A stretch of 56,345 nt of DNA, taken from the NCBI GenBank assembly GCA_012034655.1, contig JAAUOZ010000006.1:1-56345 (forward strand). Reading direction: 5' to 3'. Below the pieces are notes generated by a model, which saw only the letters and a list, made by a program, of their open reading frames with translations, was not told where the DNA came from and did not search any database. The stretch is from Leptolyngbyaceae cyanobacterium CSU_1_3 (GTDB lineage Bacteria; Cyanobacteriota; Cyanobacteriia; Leptolyngbyales; Leptolyngbyaceae). Below are positions 28,825 through 37,560 of this stretch, in pieces. Made by a program: the position numbers and the translations under genes. Every line of letters starts with the position of its first letter. Position 1 is the stretch's first letter.

Positions 28825-30270
28825 TTACTCCTCGTCCCTCATTCCTTCCCGCTCCTGTTGAGTTTTCCGCTCGTGCAGTTTGAGCCGAATCTCAGCATGA
28901 ACTTCGCGGGTGATCGGGTAGAAATAGGTCAAGACCATGCCAATTAGAAGCGCAACCGTAGGAACCGGGCCGATCGCCATCCGCACGGCCAACAATACTG
29001 CATCGGGCTGCACAGGCAAAGGAATCGCCGTCGTCGGTTTGATATAGCCCGTCCAATCTAAACTTTGAAGGACGATCGCCACCGCAATTCCCAGGCACAC
29101 CTTTTGCAAAAACGTGATGAAGCTGTAGAAAATCCCCTCTCGGCGCTGTCCTGTGTTCAATTCGTCCAGTTCGATCACGTCGGGCAACATCGACCAGGGA
29201 ATCAGGTACGCCACAGACACCCCAAAGCCAGCCATCGCCGCCAACACATACATCAGAACCAGTTGATTAGGCTGCAAGAAAAACAACCCCGCCTGGGCCA
29301 TAATCCACAAAATCATGCCTGCTGCATACACGCCTCGCTTGCCAATTCTCTGACTGAGGGCATTCCAAATCGGTAGCACTGCCATAGCCGTCAGTTGCAC
29401 TGCCAAAACCACACTTGGCACTGCCCAGGGGTCATTCAACCGCATCCAACCCGTGACGTAGTAGGGAATGATGGCTGCCGTCAGTTGAAAACTCAGCCAC
29501 GAACACAGGTAGATGCCCACTACATAGAGAAAAGGACGATTTCTAAAGGCGATTTTCACCTGCTGAAAAAACGGAATAGAAAGCGAGGGTTCCGTTTCGG
29601 GACGGTGTAGCCCCATTGCTTTCATGCGATCGATCGTCCCCCAGACGCACCAATATAACGGCAAAATTGACAGCAACGCACAGACCAGCCCGATCGTCAG
29701 ATATTTTTGACCTGGGTTGTTGGGAATGAGCGATCCGATTATGCCAACGAGAATTACGGCTACAATGCTGCCACCGATCGAGAAGGCAAAGCGAAAGCTA
29801 TTCAAACTGGTGCGTTCGTCATAGTCTTGCGTCAGTTCGGGAGTCAGGGCGGTGTAGGGCAAATTGACGACAGTGTAGAGCCAGCCAAAGGCGATCGAAA
29901 TAAAGGTGTAGTAGGCAAACATACCCCATTGGCTAGAAGTGGGGACAATCCACTGTAGGAAGAAGAAAATGCCAAACGGAATCGCCCCAAACAAAATCCA
30001 CGGATAGCGACGACCCCAACGCGATCGGGTTTTGTCACTCATCACGCCTACCATCGGATCGTTGACCGCATCCCACACCTTACCGATGAGTTGAGTTTGC
30101 CCCGCCAACCCCGGAGCCAACCCCGCCACATCGGTCAAAAAGGGAGACAGATAAAAAATCAGAATATTGGCCGTAATCGCAGGCCCCAGATCGCCTGCTC
30201 CGTAGGCTAACTTTGTCTTAAAGTTGAGCTTTTCTGAGCGAGAAACGGCAAGATCATCGGGATTATTCAT
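28825..30270 (-). CDS. GPH-family sugar/cation symporter (MFS)
   Basis: This 481-residue transporter has about 12 spans. The glycoside-pentoside-hexuronide signature is clear: KLAYGAGDLGPAITANILIFYLSPFLTDVAG at the N-terminus, DAVNDPMVGVMSDKTRSRWGRRYPWIL after span 2, and PYTALTPELTQDYDERTSL. These proteins bring in sugars with Na+ or H+. The substrate is not deducible. It is flanked by a convergent element and a divergent phosphoribosyltransferase gene, so it is a single-gene unit. Confidence 0.85.
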   Translation of the reverse strand: MNNPDDLAVSRSEKLNFKTKLAYGAGDLGPAITANILIFYLSPFLTDVAGLAPGLAGQTQLIGKVWDAVNDPMVGVMSDKTRSRWGRRYPWILFGAIPFGIFFFLQWIVPTSSQWGMFAYYTFISIAFGWLYTVVNLPYTALTPELTQDYDERTSLNSFRFAFSIGGSIVAVILVGIIGSLIPNNPGQKYLTIGLVCALLSILPLYWCVWGTIDRMKAMGLHRPETEPSLSIPFFQQVKIAFRNRPFLYVVGIYLCSWLSFQLTAAIIPYYVTGWMRLNDPWAVPSVVLAVQLTAMAVLPIWNALSQRIGKRGVYAAGMILWIMAQAGLFFLQPNQLVLMYVLAAMAGFGVSVAYLIPWSMLPDVIELDELNTGQRREGIFYSFITFLQKVCLGIAVAIVLQSLDWTGYIKPTTAIPLPVQPDAVLLAVRMAIGPVPTVALLIGMVLTYFYPITREVHAEIRLKLHERKTQQEREGMRDEE

Positions 30271-30413
30271 AAAAGGGTCGTGGAATCTGGGTTAACAGTT
30301 GTATTATTCTCATCATCTTTGGCATTTGATCGCTCAAATCGTGCCAAATCTTAAGACACGAAGCGAACCCAAGCGCCACTGCCCAATTTCATCCCTCATC
30401 CTTCATCCCTCCC

Positions 30414-30941
30414 ATGTCAGATCTTCACGTAACCTGGACTGAGTATCACCAAAAGATCGAGCAGTTAGCGGCTCAAATCTACCAATCAAAATGGGAATTT
30501 AATCAAATTGTATGTTTGGCAAAGGGTGGATTGCGTGTGGGTGATGTGATTGCGCGCATTTACGATCTGCCGTTGGCGATTCTGGCTACGTCTTCTTATC
30601 GCGGTGGCAAATCGCGCAGTTCGCTAGTTTTTTCTCGCGATTTAACAATGACCACCCCTAACTTAGGTAGTCATATTTTGTTGGTTGATGATCTGGTTGA
30701 TTCGGGGGTGACGTTGCAGAAGACGATTCCGTGGCTCGATCGCAACTATGGCTTTTACATTGAAGAAATTCGCACGGCGGTGCTCTGGTACAAAGACTGT
30801 TCGGTGATCAAGCCTGACTATTATGTAGACTATTTACCCGACAATCCTTGGATTCATCAACCGTTTGAGCGCTATGAGCAGATGAGTCCGGCTGATTTGT
30901 CAGCAGTGGTTGGCGCGGAGAATAGAAAAGAGCGATCGTAA
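30414..30941 (+). CDS. Purine-type phosphoribosyltransferase
   Basis: This 175-residue type I PRTase starts MSDLHVTWTEYHQKIEQLA. Its PRPP motif is HILLVDDLVDSGVTLQKT, preceded by an ILATSSYRGGKSR flexible loop and IVCLAKGGLRVGDVIARI. This resembles the small xanthine/hypoxanthine-guanine PRTases that salvage bases with PRPP; the base specificity is uncertain. It is on the opposite strand to both neighbours. Confidence 0.8.
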   Translation: MSDLHVTWTEYHQKIEQLAAQIYQSKWEFNQIVCLAKGGLRVGDVIARIYDLPLAILATSSYRGGKSRSSLVFSRDLTMTTPNLGSHILLVDDLVDSGVTLQKTIPWLDRNYGFYIEEIRTAVLWYKDCSVIKPDYYVDYLPDNPWIHQPFERYEQMSPADLSAVVGAENRKERS

Positions 30942-30978
30942 GCCAACTAAAAAAGAGATGACCTTCCGCTTTGCCCTG

Positions 30979-31006
30979 CGACTTCGCTCAGCTAGCTTGC
31001 GCCCTG
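30979..31006 (+). repeat. 28-bp dispersed repeat CGACTT.GCTCAGCTAGCT (copy 2)
   Basis: Matches 16435-16462 except for one base (C for T). It lies between the phosphoribosyltransferase stop and the convergent hypothetical gene. Confidence 0.75.
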
Positions 31007-31012
31007 AACATA

Positions 31013-31336
31013 TTATGTGATCAGAATTCCAGCAATTTCATCCCCATTCATGGCCATACGTGCCACAAATTCATCACCACCATCTTCAAAACTCAGCTTC
31101 CACAAATAGACTTGATAATCACCTTGTTTAAGATGACCCAAATAAGCAATTGAATATCCCGTCTCCATGCGTGGAGCAAGTTGCTCACTCACACTCTCAA
31201 ACATTTGTTTTGTAATCCCCGCTTTGTAGCTTGCATCACCCACTGTTGTAAAAAGATTGTAATCTCCCGATGCAGTGGCCCCTAGAATAATCTGAAAACA
31301 ATCAACGACGTTTTGCGGAGGGACTGTAAGATCCAT
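31013..31336 (-). CDS. Conserved-looking hypothetical protein, 107 aa
   Basis: Soluble, with segments NVVDCFQIILGATASGDYNLF, AYLGHLKQGDYQVYLWKLSFE and DEFVARMAMNGDEIAGILI. The pattern of an N-terminal helix then antiparallel strands resembles NTF2/DUF3887-like folds, but I do not recognise the family for certain. No signal or membrane span. It precedes nothing closely on its strand; the lipid kinase gene ends 60 bases upstream of its start. Confidence 0.55.
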   Translation of the reverse strand: MDLTVPPQNVVDCFQIILGATASGDYNLFTTVGDASYKAGITKQMFESVSEQLAPRMETGYSIAYLGHLKQGDYQVYLWKLSFEDGGDEFVARMAMNGDEIAGILIT

Positions 31337-31396
31337 AAGAATGCTCTTCCATTTAGGGTTCTATCAAAATGTGCAAACAAGGGCATTGCTCATAAC

Positions 31397-32264
31397 TTAT
31401 GGCACTAGAACCGATAGCGCCTTGGGAACCACTCGAAAATGTGCCGGGGTAGCCGTGGTGATTTCTCCATCGGTGTTGATGTCGCGGGGGCGGCGCGTAT
31501 AGACATAAAATTCTTTGCCTTGCCAAGTTTGTACCCAGGGCAACCCCCCATGACTGCCACTCCGCAGCGCTGGTAACACCGCTAACATTTGCCACCAGTG
31601 TTGAATTTCTAAACTATAGAGATCGAGTTGCTGATCGTCGATCGCCGCATCTTCTGCCACCGCCATGCCACCACCATAATATCGCCCATTGCCCACCGCA
31701 ATTTGAGCCGTTTTAACCATTTGCGATTGCTCTTCAGTCCGAATTTCTGCCTGAAATCGCCGACTCTCCCACAACACCTGAATGGCTGTCGCCGCATAGG
31801 CCAAAACCCCCCCACCGTTTCTTCGCTTCTTTGGTCAGCTTGCGCGTAATCTGCACACTCAATCCTAAACTGGCCACATTAAAGAAATATTGACCGTTGA
31901 CCCAGCCCAAATCAATTTGCTGAACTTTCCCCTGGGCGATAATTTGGCAAGCTTCGGGCAGGGTGCTCGGAATGCCCAGGGTACGGGCTAGATCGTTGGC
32001 GGTTCCCAAGGGCAAAATGCCGAGCGGCAGCGAAGTGTTGACCAATCCCTGCACGGCAGCGTTGAGTGTGCCATCGCCCCCGCCGACAATCACCAAATCG
32101 ACGCGATCGCGATGGTGACGAATCATCTCCGGCAGGCGATCGGGATGATCGGTAGGTTCTTCGGTGAGTACCAGTCCCAACTTTTGGAGTCGATCGATCG
32201 CAGCCTCTAGCTGCTGTTGTCCTTTGCGAGCATGACGGTTGACCAACAATAAAGCTCGATTCAT
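31397..32264 (-). CDS. Diacylglycerol/lipid kinase, YegS/DagK family (frameshifted)
   Basis: Motifs are LLVNRHARKG, VIVGGGDGTLNAAVQGL (catalytic glycine-rich loop), LPLGILPLGTANDLARTLGI and VNGQYFFNVASLG. The frame breaks at a C run of seven (31807-31813). Removing one base joins ...LTKEAKKRWG to VLAYAATAIQVLWESRRF and gives a normal 288-residue kinase with the C-terminal sheet (AQIAVGNGRYYGGGMAVAEDA). It phosphorylates lipid with ATP at the membrane face; the exact lipid is unknown. Confidence 0.82.
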
Positions 32265-32653
32265 AGAAATTTCAATTTTTGAGTGTTGGGTAAGTCAGCG
32301 ATCGATGAGACGATTAGAACTCTGGCACGAATACTCTACCCTCACCCTAGCCCTCTCCCCAAGGCTATCCATTACGAAAAAGTCGCTGAAAGTCTTGATA
32401 TGACTGAAGCAACTCTTAAAAGACGAATCTCAGAAAATCCTTGCCAGACCAAGATTCTAGCAAGATCTGCCTCATGGATAGTCCCCAAGGAGAGGGAACC
32501 AGAGAAAACACGCCCCAGATTAGAAAATCCAGGGCTAACCGAACCCAGTCCACTTAAGAGACCGAATGCTAGACCCTCGCTCCTCAGGTTGATGCTCACT
32601 TAAAAGTATCTCTGGCACAATGACCTGGGATATTAAGCTCTAGGCTAAAAATT
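32265..32653. other. 389-bp intergenic region, no convincing gene
   Basis: A + strand frame (32283-32603) runs through a remnant of the CCCTCACC repeat (32338-32357) and is Pro/Arg-rich without family features. An internal stretch AESLDMTEATLKRRISENP looks helical, so a decayed gene cannot be excluded, but I do not call it. Confidence 0.5.
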
Positions 32654-33115
32654 ATGATCAAATCCTGGATGGTTATTGGGGCTGTCACTTTTTTGGTAGC
32701 CTTTGGTAGCAGCCTCATCAGACCCAAAGACATTAAATGGTTCAGTCGCTTACAGCGCCCTCAATGGCTCACCTTTGAAAAGCTGATTCCTGTGATCTGG
32801 ATTGTCGTTTTTATCTGTGGGGCATGGTCAGCCTACCTGGTTTGGGAGCAAACGCAAAATTGGCAACTGATGGCGTTTTACCTGCTGGTCGAAGTGGCGA
32901 TCGTGCTCTATTCTCCCGTCATGTTTTGGACTCGCAGCCTCCGCATTGGGGTGGCGATCGGCGGTCTAGGGTTTCTCTTGGGCATCCCACTTGCGCTGAT
33001 TGTTTGGCAAATCTCCGGCTGGGCGGCGCTGTTGTTGTTGCCATACTTGATTTGGAGTCCGATCGGAACCTACACCACCTGGGAAATGAGCAAACTCAAC
33101 CCCGAATCTGCCTGA
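32654..33115 (+). CDS. TspO/MBR-like membrane protein
   Basis: This 153-residue protein has five hydrophobic segments. The first half (SLIRPKDIKWFSRLQRPQWLTFEKLIPVIWIVVFI) fits the TspO/MBR pattern of a WY-rich loop after span 1, and the end SPIGTYTTWEMSKLNPES fits the fifth helix (WxxxxxYxxxxVWxxN-like). TspO binds tetrapyrroles and is a stress-linked outer- or inner-membrane protein. The match is distant, so the function is tentative. Confidence 0.6.
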   Translation: MIKSWMVIGAVTFLVAFGSSLIRPKDIKWFSRLQRPQWLTFEKLIPVIWIVVFICGAWSAYLVWEQTQNWQLMAFYLLVEVAIVLYSPVMFWTRSLRIGVAIGGLGFLLGIPLALIVWQISGWAALLLLPYLIWSPIGTYTTWEMSKLNPESA

Positions 33116-33132
33116 TAAGGGTTAGGGGGAAA

Positions 33133-33244
33133 TTAAAGCCCACCAGATGCCCGGTTTCGACTTCGCTCAACCCGCCTCTAGGGGAGATTTTGAGCCTTGA
33201 GCGCAGTCGAAATGCGTCTGATCCATTATTCCGCCTTCCTACTT
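33133..33244 (+). repeat. Dispersed repeat, TTAAAGC...CGCCTTCCT family (copy A)
   Basis: Starts TTAAAGCCCACCAGATGC and ends CGCCTTCCTACTT. Copy B at 33871-34000 is the same element inverted, so the cyclophilin gene lies between two inverted copies 626 bases apart. Confidence 0.8.
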
Positions 33245-33338
33245 ATCTCCTTGTGCAAAGCGAACTGAATCCCTCGTTCAACTCTCCCTAACGTTGTAGG
33301 ATCGAAAGGTTCAAAAAAGGTCAGACCACGGAGCAACT

Positions 33339-33758
33339 ATGACTCGCGCAATCATGGAAACCGACAAGGGCACCATTCATCTCGATCTGTTTGATGCAGA
33401 TGCCCCGAATACAGTGAAGAATTTTGTCGATTTGGCCAACAAAGGCTTCTATGATGGACTCAATTTTCACCGGGTAATTCCCAATTTTATGATTCAGGGC
33501 GGATGTCCGGAGGGTACAGGGACGGGCGGCCCTGGCTACAAAATTAAATGCGAACTCAATCAGAATAAGCACCTGGCAGGCACATTGTCGATGGCTCACG
33601 CTGGGCGAAACACTGGCGGCAGTCAGTTCTTTATTTGCCATGCACCCCAACCTCACCTAGATGGGCAACACACCACTTTTGGGCAGACCCAAGACATGAC
33701 TGTTGTGAATGCAATTCGCCAGGGTGACAAGATTTTGTCCGTCAAAATCGAACCCTAG
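33339..33758 (+). CDS. Peptidyl-prolyl cis-trans isomerase, cyclophilin type
   Basis: This 139-residue minimal cyclophilin has [13 protein letters not shown] (catalytic Arg in FHR), [19 protein letters not shown] and a short C-terminus. It catalyses proline isomerisation in protein folding. No signal peptide, so it is cytoplasmic. ATG 33339 follows CGGAG. It is enclosed by inverted copies of a dispersed repeat. Confidence 0.92.
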   Translation: MTRAIMETDKGTIHLDLFDADAPNTVKNFVDLANKGFYDGLNFHRVIPNFMIQGGCPEGTGTGGPGYKIKCELNQNKHLAGTLSMAHAGRNTGGSQFFICHAPQPHLDGQHTTFGQTQDMTVVNAIRQGDKILSVKIEP

Positions 33759-33870
33759 GGAAGCAGGGATGAGGGATGAGGCGGAGGGGTTGGGTTCGGT
33801 GCGTTTGACACGGTTCGCTGCGATTCCGCCTTGCCCTGAAATCAATTGCGGGTTAAAAGCTAAAACCCAT

Positions 33871-34000
33871 TAAGTAGGAAGGCGAAATGATGGATCAGAC
33901 ACATTTTGATTCCGCTCAAGGCTCAAAATCTCCCCTGGCTCAAAGTCTCCCCTGGACAAGGATTGAGCGGAGTCGAAACCGAGCATCTGGTGGGCTTTAA
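33871..34000 (-). repeat. Dispersed repeat, TTAAAGC...CGCCTTCCT family (copy B, inverted)
   Basis: Read on the - strand it aligns with copy A throughout, plus an internal 21-base duplication (the GGCTCAAA.TCTCCCCT block occurs twice). Confidence 0.8.
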
Positions 34001-34047
34001 CTTCACTTTACTACTTAGTTCAAATGAGTTCAAAGGTCATCTGTTGC

Positions 34048-34087
34048 TAGATTTTGCCGGTTAGATTTTGCCGGTTAGATTTTGCCA
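34048..34087. repeat. 15-bp tandem repeat at the end of the dipeptidase gene
   Basis: Unit TTAGATTTTGCCGG occurs about 2.7 times (period 15). The gene's stop codon lies in the first - strand copy, so the other copies are duplicated 3' ends of the coding region. Confidence 0.75.
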
Positions 34088-34773
34088 TACTTGGCGATCG
34101 CCGCTTCTCCTTGCTGGTGGGTGAGCCATGCCCAGATCTGGTCGCCGTAGGAAAAGTGCCACCATTCATTCCAGTGACGTTTGAAGCCTGCGATCGCCAT
34201 CACCTGGTTTAGCAGTTGGCGGTGTTGATGATAGCCTTGCTCAGAGGGGTTGAGGCTGGCTGCAAAATGATTGGGGTAAGAACGATCGGAGATTTCGTCG
34301 ATCGGCGAACCCATATCGATCACGGCTCCAGTGGCGTTGACGAGGGTGATGTCGATCGCGGCTCCGGTGCTGTGAGGAGGTGGCATTTTGGGGTCAACGT
34401 TGGGCACGGCCCAAAACTGATACACCGTGTGCAGCAGAGCTTGAGTCTGTGCTTCTGTGAGTGTGTCTGGGTTTCGCCCTTCTGCCTGGGCAAGCTGAGA
34501 GAAGGTGTAATCTACCATAAATTGCTGCACCGCAACAGGACGGTAGGCATCAAAGATTTGAATTTGCCAACCTGGATGGGTTTGCTGCAAAGTTTGTTGG
34601 GCGACGAGCAAGCGATCGAGCACTCCCTGACGCAGATAGAAAGGCGATTTGTCTCCGTAGGGCGCACCCAATTGTTGGTAAGCATGGGGCGATACAAATG
34701 CAAAAAAACCTGTAGGAATAGCAATGAGAGGTTCGTTACACTCTACGATCGCAACGTGCTGATATGGTTTCAT
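34075..34773 (-). CDS. D-alanyl-D-alanine dipeptidase (VanX/DdpX, peptidase M15D)
   Basis: This 232-residue protein has zinc-site motif HSTGAAIDITLVN (HxxGxAxD), and EWWHFSYGD (ExxHW type) supplies the catalytic Glu and third His. Substrate-site FDAYRPVAVQQFMVDY is typical of the family. It hydrolyses D-Ala-D-Ala from peptidoglycan turnover. No signal peptide, so it is probably cytoplasmic; no van resistance genes are nearby, so a housekeeping or nutritional role is likelier. Confidence 0.88.
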   Translation of the reverse strand: MKPYQHVAIVECNEPLIAIPTGFFAFVSPHAYQQLGAPYGDKSPFYLRQGVLDRLLVAQQTLQQTHPGWQIQIFDAYRPVAVQQFMVDYTFSQLAQAEGRNPDTLTEAQTQALLHTVYQFWAVPNVDPKMPPPHSTGAAIDITLVNATGAVIDMGSPIDEISDRSYPNHFAASLNPSEQGYHQHRQLLNQVMAIAGFKRHWNEWWHFSYGDQIWAWLTHQQGEAAIAKYGKI

Positions 34774-34920
34774 ATAAAAACAATAAAAAAGGGCGTGCTG
34801 AATTTAGTATTTCATCCCTCTCTTCTGCAACGCCCATTCTTTAAATTGATATGACAAAATGCAGGCTTTGATGGCTGAGTCGCCTATAGTTTAGCAGTCC
34901 TCAGTTGGATCAAATTTAGC

Positions 34921-35649
34921 GTGAGCTTTCCTGTTTACATTTGGGGCCTTCATCCACATTTTTTGTTTGAAGCGATCGCCTATTCGGTGGCACTACGGCT
35001 CAGTTTGAGGAATTTTCAACAGGATATTATTCCGGCTACCCAGAGAAGCTCGATCGTGGTGGGTGGGTTAGTCGGGGCATTGGTCGGGGCAAAACTGTTG
35101 GTTATTTTGCAACATCTCGATCTGTTTTGGCAACAGCAAGAACAGTTTTGGCTTTTGCTGTTGCAGGGTAAGACGGTTGTGGGTGCGCTGTTGGGTGCGG
35201 TTGCAGGCGTTGAGTTGACGAAGAAACTGCTCGGTGTGCAGCGATCGACGGGTGATGTGTTCGTCTATCCGTTAATTTTGGGGACTGCGATCGGTCGCAT
35301 CGGTTGTTTTTTGACGGGGTTGAGCGATCGCACCTACGGAGTTTCGACCGTGCTTCCGTGGGGTGTCGATTTTGGCGACGGCATTCTTCGTCACCCAACT
35401 CAGATATATGAAATAGCATTCTTGATAGCGTTGCTAATTTTTTTGAAGTGGCGATCGCGCTACCCCTATCAATCGGGTGATTTATTTAAGTTTTATATGA
35501 TCGCTTACTTAAGTTTTCGCTTTCTCATTGACTTCATCAAACCCGATTTCCGTCCCATCCTTGCTCTAAGTGCGATCCAAATCGCTTGTCTGTTAGCGAT
35601 CGTATATTACCGAAGCAGCATTCCTGCCCTGCTTCCTAAAGCTAACTAA
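34921..35649 (+). CDS. Lgt-like (prolipoprotein diacylglyceryl transferase family) membrane protein
   Basis: GTG start at 34921; 242 residues, about seven membrane spans. The Lgt fold is recognisable from MSFPVYIWGLHPHFLFEAIAY, LGTAIGRIGCFLTGLSDRTYG and RHPTQIYEIAFLIALL. Compared with E. coli Lgt, Arg143 of the GRxGNF motif is kept, but the Asn is Cys and the Glu about 8 residues on is missing. The loop that carries catalytic His103 (FHGG) reads KTVVGALLG. So the classical transfer chemistry may be absent. It begins an operon with a radical SAM enzyme (57 bases downstream) and a small membrane protein. I infer a lipid-related role, not lipoprotein maturation. Confidence 0.75.
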   Translation: MSFPVYIWGLHPHFLFEAIAYSVALRLSLRNFQQDIIPATQRSSIVVGGLVGALVGAKLLVILQHLDLFWQQQEQFWLLLLQGKTVVGALLGAVAGVELTKKLLGVQRSTGDVFVYPLILGTAIGRIGCFLTGLSDRTYGVSTVLPWGVDFGDGILRHPTQIYEIAFLIALLIFLKWRSRYPYQSGDLFKFYMIAYLSFRFLIDFIKPDFRPILALSAIQIACLLAIVYYRSSIPALLPKAN

Positions 35650-35705
35650 CATTTTTCAAAATTAGCAAATCAGTCAACTCATCTTTACCTCTCCATCTTG
35701 ATAGT

Positions 35706-37127
35706 ATGCCAACTCGCCCTTACCTCTTCTATGCACTGACCAACAGTGTTTGCTCAAAATGTCTCACCAAAGTTGAGGCAAAAATTATCTTTCGCGATCA
35801 CAGCGTTTACCTTGTCAAACATTGTCTCATTCATGGTCAAGAAGAAGTCTTAATTGCAGACGATATTGAATACTATAAACAATGTCAGGAATTTATTAAG
35901 CCGGGCGATCTGCCACGCAGGTTTAACACTCCAATTCGCTATGGCTGCCCCTACGATTGTGGGCTGTGCCCCGACCACGAACAGCACAGTTGTTTGACCC
36001 TGGTGGAGGTGAGCGATCGCTGTAATCTTTCTTGCCCCATCTGCTATGCAGACTCTGGCACAGAGGAATTTTCTGCGACAAATCAACGCAGACAGCATCG
36101 CAGCTTACAACAGATCGAGCAAATGTTAGACAACATAGTTGCGAACGAAGGACAACCTGATATTGTCCAGATTAGTGGCGGCGAACCCACTATTCACCCA
36201 GATTTTTTTGACATATTAGACATCGCCAAACGCAAACCCATTAAACACCTGATGATCAACACAAATGGTGTAAAAATTGCCACCGATCGAGACTTTTGTG
36301 AACGCCTGAGTCAATACATGCCAGGCATCGAAATTTATCTTCAGTTCGATAGTTTTGAGTCGCACGCCCTCAAAGAATTGCGAGGGGTAGACTTGCGATC
36401 GATTCGAGAAAAAGCGATCGCAAATCTGAACGAATTTAAAATTTCCACCACGCTAGTGGTAACGCTCAAGAAAGGGTTGAATGATCACGAAATAGGACGG
36501 ATTATTGAATATGGACTGCAACAGCGCTGCGTCAGAGGGGTGACGTTTCAACCGATTCAAGCTGCCGGAAGATTAGAAGATTTCGACCCAAAGCGCGATC
36601 GCTACACCCTGAGCGAAGTGCGTCGTGCCATCCTCGAACAAAGTCCCCATTTTCAGCCCAAAGATTTGCTGCCTGTGCCCTGTCACCCAGACTGTTTGGC
36701 CATGGCCTATGCCTTAAAAGTAAATGGCAAAGTCATTCCCCTCACTGGGTTGCTCGACCCCACGGCATTTCTGGATGTGATGCCAAACTCGGTACTATAT
36801 GAACAAAATGAAGACCTGAAAAAGCAGATTTTCAAACTTTTCTCAACCAGTCATTCTCCGAGTTCTTCAGCCACTACTTTGAAGCAACTTCTGTGTTGTT
36901 TACCAATGTTGCCTGTGCCGACGGGCATTACTTACGAGAATGTGTTTCGAGTGATTATTATGCAGTTTCTTGATCCGTTTAATTTTGATGTGCGATCGGT
37001 GAAGCGCTCCTGTATTCATATTGCTCACCCCGACGGCCGGATCATTCCCTTCGATACTTACAATATGTTCTATCGCGAAGGAAGTGCAGGGCATCACTTG
37101 ATTTCACAACTTCAGGAGCAGTTGTAA
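35706..37127 (+). CDS. Radical SAM protein, MJ0619/tetraether lipid synthase-like
   Basis: This 473-residue protein has an N-terminal rubredoxin-like Cys pair (SVCSKC) and KHCLIHGQEE. GCPYDCGLCPDHEQHSC follows, then the radical SAM motif CNLSCPICYA (CxxxCxxC) and QISGGEPTIHPDF. PVPCHPDCLAMAY supplies further cluster ligands. This arrangement of several [4Fe-4S] sites is that of the family containing archaeal tetraether lipid synthase (joins lipid tails by C-C bonds) and MJ0619 (pterin methylation proposed). Bacterial members are mostly uncharacterised as far as I know. It lies between an Lgt-like protein and a small membrane protein, whose ATG overlaps its stop (TAATG). Confidence 0.82.
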   Translation: MPTRPYLFYALTNSVCSKCLTKVEAKIIFRDHSVYLVKHCLIHGQEEVLIADDIEYYKQCQEFIKPGDLPRRFNTPIRYGCPYDCGLCPDHEQHSCLTLVEVSDRCNLSCPICYADSGTEEFSATNQRRQHRSLQQIEQMLDNIVANEGQPDIVQISGGEPTIHPDFFDILDIAKRKPIKHLMINTNGVKIATDRDFCERLSQYMPGIEIYLQFDSFESHALKELRGVDLRSIREKAIANLNEFKISTTLVVTLKKGLNDHEIGRIIEYGLQQRCVRGVTFQPIQAAGRLEDFDPKRDRYTLSEVRRAILEQSPHFQPKDLLPVPCHPDCLAMAYALKVNGKVIPLTGLLDPTAFLDVMPNSVLYEQNEDLKKQIFKLFSTSHSPSSSATTLKQLLCCLPMLPVPTGITYENVFRVIIMQFLDPFNFDVRSVKRSCIHIAHPDGRIIPFDTYNMFYREGSAGHHLISQLQEQL

Positions 37128-37473
37128 TGTCTCAAAGAAATGAGTTTGCAGGGAACGTAGGCGGATTTTTTTGGCGATCGCACTCAACGCTTTGGTCGGA
37201 GTAACCTATTTTCTAGGCTGGGGAGCGATGGGTCATTCTCCACTTCCCCATAATATGCACAAGGCGATCACCAACCTATTTGCCTACCTCTGTTGGGGTC
37301 TCGGATTCTCTCAAGTGTTTCACATTGTTCCTTTGGTTATTTGGTTAAGACAACAACGATATATGAGCGTGATGCGAGGCGTAATTGCGGGGGCGGCACT
37401 GTTCGGGTTGCTGGGTGGGGCCTGCTTTGTGATTATCTTCCCAGGAATGCATACCTACGTGATTCGTCGATGA
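37127..37473 (+). CDS. Small three-span membrane protein (frameshifted)
   Basis: The ATG at 37127 overlaps the stop of the radical SAM gene. The frame MSQRNEFAGNVGGFF is broken at the T run 37166-37172; one extra T leads into LAIALNALVGVTYFLGWGAMG and gives 115 residues. Three hydrophobic segments: about 12-32, 50-72 and 84-106. HNMHKAITNLFAY and FSQVFHIVPLVIWLRQQRY carry several His residues that could bind a cofactor. I do not recognise the family. Translational coupling suggests it works with the radical SAM and Lgt-like proteins. Confidence 0.6.
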
Positions 37474-37560
37474 AGCGAGCGTATTTTAGCTGAGCGAGCA
37501 TTGCAGAATTGAAGTATGAATGGTTGGTAGTCCTATTTTGGAAAGGCTGAAAAATATCAA

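Noticed and set aside
32283..32603. A 106-codon + strand frame
   Set aside because: Pro/Arg-rich, includes a remnant of the CCCTCACC repeat, no family features and no ribosome site.
34075..34773. Vancomycin-resistance gene cluster
   Set aside because: The VanX-type dipeptidase stands alone without vanH, vanA or regulators, so a resistance cassette is not supported.
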